33,229 nucleotides of DNA, from contig CAYGVT010000021.1 in assembly GCA_964353355.1 (NCBI GenBank), positions 1 through 33,229 on the forward strand, given 5' to 3'. Shown here one piece after another: positions 30,675-33,229 of the stretch. The DNA is from CAYGVT01 sp964353355. GTDB taxonomy: Archaea; Thermoplasmatota; DTKX01; GCA-020343715. A program made the position numbers and the translations under genes. A model generated the notes under the pieces. It had not been told where the DNA came from, made no database searches, and saw only the letters and a list, made by a program, of their open reading frames with translations. The stretch's first letter is position 1. Each line of letters starts with the position of its first letter.

Positions 30675-30927
30675 GTGCATCGCCCCCCGCACCTCGACCG
30701 AGCGGCCCGAGGCCGTCGCGGCCGGCCACGCCAGGGTCATGGGCCTCGAGAAGGAGGCCATCCGCAGGGATTTGGCACCGAAGGCCGGGAAGGGCGCTCC
30801 GAGCAAGGAGCGCCCGTACGCGACGGGCCATGTGACGAAGAAGCTCGTCCATAGAATGGAGAATCTCCTTGAGAAGCGGCTCATCCTCCCCCGCATGACA
30901 AAGACTATCCACTCATCCGTCCAATAG
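30675..30927 (+). pseudogene. wecB 3-prime fragment 3
   Basis: Begins near CGCACCTCGACCGAGCGG and runs to the stop codon at 30925-30927; the end reads VMGLEKEAIRRDLAPKAGKG, then APSKERPYATG. It retains the wecB 3-prime end but not the first ~300 codons. It lies immediately upstream of the dehydrogenase gene, as if a former wecB copy once preceded this locus. Confidence 0.7.
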
Positions 30928-30936
30928 GTGCGTGCA

Positions 30937-32211
30937 ATGGGAATCCAAGAGCAGATGCGCCTCACCGTCCTCGGCCTCGGCTACGTCGGCCTCCCGACCG
31001 CGCTGGCCTTCGCCCGCGGCGGCACCCCCACGACCGGCGTCGACATCGACTCGGACCTCCTCGCCCAGCTCCGGGATGACAGATGCCCCATCACCGAGCT
31101 TAAGATACCTGCCTGGTTGCATGAGGCGCTGGAGAAAGGGACGTTCCACCTCGCCATCACCCCCGCCCCCTCCGACGTCTTCATCATATGCGTCCCCACC
31201 CCCTTCGACCCCGCCACGCGCGTCGCCGACCTTAGGGCCGTCGAATCGGCCGCAAGGAGCATCGTGCCGGTCCTCCGCCGTGGCAACCTGGTCATCCTCG
31301 AATCAACCGTCCCCGTGGGGACGACCGAGGACGTCGTCGCGCCCATCCTCGAGGCCTCTGGCCTCAAGACCACCGAGGACTTCTCGCTGGCGTTCTGCCC
31401 GGAGCGCATCCTGCCCGGCAACATCGCCCACGAGCTCGTCCACAACGACAGGATAGTGGGCGGTGACACGGAGGCCACACGGAAGCGTCTATCCGATCTA
31501 TACGGCCGTATCGTCAAGGGCCGCATCTACGAGACCTCCATCCGCACCGCTGAGTTCGTCAAGCTCGTCGAGAACACCTACCGCGCCGTCAACATCGGCC
31601 TATCCAACGAGCTCCTCCTCCTCGCCCAGCGCATGGGCGTCGACGTCTGGGAGGCCATCGCGCTCGCCAACCGCCATCCGAGAGTGAGCATCCTCTCCCC
31701 CGGCCCCGGCGTGGGCGGGCACTGCATCCCCGTGGACCCCTGGTTCCTCATCCAGGACGCCCCGTTCGGCAAGGAGGGCGTCGTCCGGTCGGCCCTCGAG
31801 CGCAACGAGGGTATGACCTGGGCGGTCCTCAAGAGGGTCCAGGACCTCCTGGAGGAGCAGGGGAGGCCGCTCAAGGGGGCCAAGGTCGCCCTCCTGGGCG
31901 CGGCCTACAAGGGAGGCACCGAGGACGCGCGCGAGAGCCCGACCGAGCGCCTCTACGAGGGGCTCATCGCCCACGGTGCGCAGGTGAGGGTCTACGACCC
32001 CCTCGTGACGAGGTTCCCGGCACCGGTGGAGAGGGAGCTCCGTCCGCTCCTCGACTGGTGCGACGTGGCCGTGGCCATGGTCGACCACAAGGAGATAGGG
32101 GAGCTGGACTGGGGGACGATCCTGCCGAAGGCGGGTGGCCCACTCGTTCTGGACGCCAGAGGGATGTACAGGGCGCATCCCCATCCCAACGTCAGGGGGT
32201 TCGGGTATTGA
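30937..32211 (+). CDS. wecC: UDP-N-acetyl-D-mannosamine dehydrogenase
   Basis: A 424 aa protein from ATG 30937 (GGTG at 30927-30930; GTG 30928 is an alternative). NAD-binding GLGYVGLPTALAFA at the N-terminus, ICVPTP and ESTVPVGTT in the first domain, the catalytic Cys in GVGGHCIPVDPWFL and the C-terminal LLGAAYKGGTEDARESP identify the UDP-glucose/GDP-mannose dehydrogenase family; the next gene, wecB, points to UDP-ManNAc as substrate. It oxidises UDP-ManNAc to UDP-ManNAcA with 2 NAD+, for surface polysaccharide or glycoprotein glycans. It overlaps wecB by TTGA. Confidence 0.9.
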   Translation: MGIQEQMRLTVLGLGYVGLPTALAFARGGTPTTGVDIDSDLLAQLRDDRCPITELKIPAWLHEALEKGTFHLAITPAPSDVFIICVPTPFDPATRVADLRAVESAARSIVPVLRRGNLVILESTVPVGTTEDVVAPILEASGLKTTEDFSLAFCPERILPGNIAHELVHNDRIVGGDTEATRKRLSDLYGRIVKGRIYETSIRTAEFVKLVENTYRAVNIGLSNELLLLAQRMGVDVWEAIALANRHPRVSILSPGPGVGGHCIPVDPWFLIQDAPFGKEGVVRSALERNEGMTWAVLKRVQDLLEEQGRPLKGAKVALLGAAYKGGTEDARESPTERLYEGLIAHGAQVRVYDPLVTRFPAPVERELRPLLDWCDVAVAMVDHKEIGELDWGTILPKAGGPLVLDARGMYRAHPHPNVRGFGY

Positions 32212-33229
32212 CCGTCTGCGTCGTCGTCGGCACGCGTCCCGAGATCATCAAGATGGCGCCCGTAGTCCTCGAGCTCGAGCGCCGCCGCATGCCCCACTCG
32301 CTGGTCTTCTCCGGGCAGCACTACGACAGGGAGCTGTCCTGGATATTCTTCGAGGAGCTGGGCCTCCCCAAGCCGTCCGTGGACCTGCAGGTCGGCTCCG
32401 GCACCCAGATAGAGCAGACCGCGAGCGTGATGGTCTCGATGGAGCATACCTTCGGGCGCGACCGGCCCCGCGTCGTCCTGGTCGAGGGCGACACGACCAC
32501 CGTCCTCGGCGCCGCCATCGCCGGCAACAAGATGCGCATCCCCGTCGGCCACGTCGAGGCAGGCCTCAGGTCCTACGACTACCGGATGCCGGAGGAGATA
32601 AACCGCCGCCTCACCGACCACCTCTCCTCGTTGCTCTTCGCGCCCACGGAGCACTCGAGGGGGACCCTGGAGAAGGAGGGCGTCTGGGGCGACGTCCACG
32701 TCACCGGCAACACGGTCATCGACGCGATGGAGAGTTTCGCCCCCCTGGCGGAGGAGAGGTCACGGGTGCTCAAGGACGTCAATTTCAAGGAGTTCGCCCT
32801 CCTCACGGCCCATCGCGCGGAGAATGTAGATGACGAGGGCACCTTGAGGAAACTAGTAGAGACCATCGAGGGCTCGCCCATCCCAATAGTATATCCACTT
32901 CATCCAAGAACTCGGAAGATGCTCAAATCCTTCAGTCTGCTGGAGCGGCTGGAGGGTATCCCCCATCTCAGGCTCCTCCCCCCGGTCGGCTACTTCGACA
33001 TGCTCGCCTTGATGAAGCGCTGCTCCCTGGTCCTCTCCGACTCCGGCGGCCTCCAGGAGGAGGTCACCGCCCCCAGCATCGGCAAGTTCATCATCGTCCT
33101 GCGCACCTCGACCGAGCGGCCCGAGGCGGTCGAGGCCGGCTACGCCAAGGTCATGGGCTTCGACAAGGAGGCCATCTGGGCGGAGATGGAGGCGAGGGCC
33201 GGCAAGGGCGCCCCGAGCAAGGAGCGCCC
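32208..33229 (+). CDS. wecB: UDP-N-acetylglucosamine 2-epimerase (non-hydrolysing), cut by window end
   Basis: Starts at TTG 32208 within the wecC stop (TTGA) and stays open to the window edge, ~340 codons. Typical motifs are GTRPEIIKMAP, FSGQHYD, VLVEGDTTTVLGAA, HVEAGLRSYDYRMPEEINRR, LTAHRAENV and SDSGGLQEEV. It converts UDP-GlcNAc to UDP-ManNAc, the substrate of the upstream dehydrogenase, so the two form a ManNAcA pathway operon. The four wecB fragments in this window are homologous to its 3-prime end (from ~32996). Confidence 0.9.
   Translation, partial: MTVCVVVGTRPEIIKMAPVVLELERRRMPHSLVFSGQHYDRELSWIFFEELGLPKPSVDLQVGSGTQIEQTASVMVSMEHTFGRDRPRVVLVEGDTTTVLGAAIAGNKMRIPVGHVEAGLRSYDYRMPEEINRRLTDHLSSLLFAPTEHSRGTLEKEGVWGDVHVTGNTVIDAMESFAPLAEERSRVLKDVNFKEFALLTAHRAENVDDEGTLRKLVETIEGSPIPIVYPLHPRTRKMLKSFSLLERLEGIPHLRLLPPVGYFDMLALMKRCSLVLSDSGGLQEEVTAPSIGKFIIVLRTSTERPEAVEAGYAKVMGFDKEAIWAEMEARAGKGAPSKER

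Overview
The window looks like a GC-rich archaeal genomic island. Archaeal signs are TATA boxes about 25-30 nt before inferred transcript starts (for example 20011-20020, 22488-22495, 24319 and 24791), many GTG/TTG starts, GGTGA/GGAGG ribosome binding sites, SpoVT/AbrB mini-regulators, UPF0158, DUF5678 and DUF2080 proteins. No rRNA, tRNA or CRISPR array was seen. The lineage cannot be fixed from this sequence; a euryarchaeal or Thermoplasmatota-like organism is only a guess.

The dominating pattern is a repeated minus-strand cassette. It has a promoter with a conserved box (minus-strand consensus CCCACTTTCRCYSACCCC) and TATA, a ~51-53 aa AbrB-fold gene, a translationally coupled gene (GTGA or TTGA overlap) for a ~170 aa two-helix membrane protein with an Arg-rich tail, and ~45-60 bp downstream a 26-nt hairpin (11-bp arms, 4-nt loop). 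Complete copies are at 9997-10664 and 13196-13875. Decayed copies are at 2857-3446, 5545-6153, 19828-19983 (regulator only) and 26669-27325 (regulator frameshifted); 3-prime relics lie near 21818-21965 and 29505-29680, and a lone plus-strand AbrB gene is at 27616. Nine hairpins, all in one orientation, follow plus-strand gene modules, usually by ~80 nt.

Layout: 38-2737 zinc-finger/Panacea-like gene, TGT-like gene, HNH-like gene; 3732-5488 AAA ATPase plus TOPRIM-like protein (lower GC, possible defence pair); 6503-9808 giant SBBP beta-propeller surface protein; 11096-12736 partner plus PIN gene (PIN frameshifted); 12851 zinc ribbon; 14154-15710 unknown + DUF5678-like + retropepsin operon; 15773 wecB fragment; 16274-17611 (minus) frameshifted HicA-like gene and its 349 aa partner; 17899-19795 three-gene operon ending in UPF0158; 20360-21735 intact partner plus PIN module; 22198-23599 divergent small gene and Fic protein; 23603-24012 tandem repeats, wecB and winged-helix debris; 24319-24961 two paralogous ~140-nt structured RNA elements around a DUF2080 gene; 24988-26507 NYN nuclease and coiled-coil partner; 27876-28990 second zinc ribbon, DUF5678 and retropepsin; 29631-30506 second HNH-like gene (chimeric end); 30675-33229 wecB fragment, UDP-ManNAc dehydrogenase gene and wecB (cut by the window end).

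Most genes are accessory and toxin/defence-like. Paralogous modules occur twice (PIN pair, retropepsin pair, zinc ribbon, HNH) and wecB 3-prime fragments four times besides the real gene, suggesting that repeated recombination between cassette and wecB-derived homologies built the island next to a cell-surface polysaccharide locus. The best candidates for something undescribed are the AbrB/membrane-protein cassette with its hairpin and promoter box, and the paired ~140-nt RNA elements, one of which directly precedes an NYN ribonuclease gene.
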